Positions 63,593 through 64,000 of a stretch of 64,000 nucleotides of DNA are shown here, piece by piece. Numbering within the stretch: the stretch's first letter is position 1; every line of letters begins with the position of its first letter. The notes below the pieces were generated by a model that was given only the letters and a program-made list of their open reading frames with translations, was not told the DNA's origin and did not search any database. This stretch comes from CAWAQA01 sp963784065 (GTDB lineage: Bacteria > Acidobacteriota > Vicinamibacteria > Vicinamibacterales > UBA2999): assembly GCA_963784065.1 (NCBI GenBank), contig CAWAQA010000006.1, forward strand, positions 576,211-640,210, given 5' to 3'. The translations under genes were made by a program, and so were the position numbers.

Positions 63593-63662
63593 GGGGCCAC
63601 GCTACGGTCGGGCACTTGGCGATGGGTTTCCGTCCCCCTGACAGAACCTTGGTGGCCTCCGG

Positions 63663-63905
63663 TTGGGGCGAGAAATCCAGATGTGCGGCCACGTGGTCGT
63701 GCAGGTCCGTTGGGCCCTGAACGGCGGGTACTGTTCCCCGGCCTGCCGGGTCGACGCTCGCAACGCCCGCCGGCGCGAGGCGCGGGCGCTCGCGGCTCGG
63801 ACCTGCGAGGCCTGCGGGGAGCCCTCCACTCCGACCCACGCGGCGCGCGCTATTGCTCGGGCCGCTGCCGCACAGCCGCCTCTCGCGCGAGCCGGCGGCT
63901 AGAGC
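63663..63905 (+). CDS. two-knuckle zinc-finger protein, one frameshift
   Basis: First knuckle NGGYCSPACRVDARNARRRE, second CEACGEP followed after a base correction near 63,827 by HSDPRGARYCSGRCRTAASR. CxxxC/CxxC pairs with basic helices are typical of small zinc-finger proteins found in actinobacterial mobile and phage-derived regions (YCSxxCR motif). Start uncertain (TTG 63,663 or ATG 63,681). Confidence 0.45.
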
Positions 63906-64000
63906 CGCCGCCCTGGCGCATCCAGGCGGGGTCTCGGGCTTCGCTGCCGCGGTCTCAAACACCGCTGCGGGCAATCTCATGCCGGTGGCCGCCGGATTTC

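Overview
The window looks like two unrelated pieces of bacterial DNA joined at about position 14,398. The left piece (1-14,399) has moderately high GC and carries families of short palindromic intergenic repeats that I associate with Acidobacteriota, probably Vicinamibacteria. The right piece (14,400-64,000) is visibly GC-richer, with long antisense shadow frames, many GTG starts and 4-base GTGA/ATGA gene overlaps. Its gene content suggests a Thermoleophilia/Solirubrobacterales-like actinobacterium. At the join an FkbM methyltransferase (+) and a mutS2 gene (-) are both cut off at the same point, so an assembly chimera is the simplest reading. The taxonomy is inferred from style, not computed.

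Left piece: an outer-membrane barrel protein, a methyltransferase, a Slt-type lytic transglycosylase translationally coupled to a coiled-coil/GAF-like protein, a repeat-rich spacer (5,289-5,567) and a GT2 glycosyltransferase with TPR-like repeats. Then comes a tightly packed plus-strand operon (6,780-14,399) of two Zn-domain C-methyltransferase-like proteins, a WbuC cupin, an SDR, a third methyltransferase, a nucleotide-sugar epimerase-like protein, a PhyH dioxygenase and the truncated FkbM enzyme. Most junctions overlap by 1-4 bases. It looks like a glycan or natural-product decoration pathway.

Right piece, 14.4-29 kb: mutS2 fragment, AI-2E-type transporter, PPK2 polyphosphate kinase, copper-radical oxidase (GlxA-like), SDR/DUF2867 protein, ECF sigma/anti-sigma pair, PadR regulator with a leaderless promoter, two membrane proteins, then GDPD, PhoU and enoyl-CoA hydratase in one coupled operon, and a 5'-3' exonuclease. 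29-38 kb: htrA with its two-component system behind four tandem 11-bp boxes, FMN reductase/YceI divergent from a MarR gene, a principal-type sigma factor, a 67-aa protein under a perfect SOS box, and a MarR/MFS pair. 38-50 kb: methylglyoxal synthase, class IV aminotransferase, truncated haemoglobin, amidase, nitroreductase-like protein, VOC protein, DHA2 efflux pump, SigG-like sigma factor, isobutyryl-CoA-mutase-like icmAB with a divergent MarR, a cNMP-domain/TrxR-like flavoprotein, and a Fur/ferritin-like divergent pair with iron boxes. 50-64 kb: a large LuxR-type regulator, hydrolases, FUSC and PAP2 membrane proteins, an epoxide hydrolase coupled to a redoxin plus a decayed paralogue, a tRNA-Thr 3' half that looks like an attachment-site scar, and a gene-poor end with Excalibur, SnoaL, SemiSWEET and zinc-finger proteins.

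Many genes read correctly only after one to seven single- or double-base corrections, while others several kb long are intact. This fits residual long-read indel errors better than pseudogenisation. Such genes are annotated as single coding regions with approximate shift positions.
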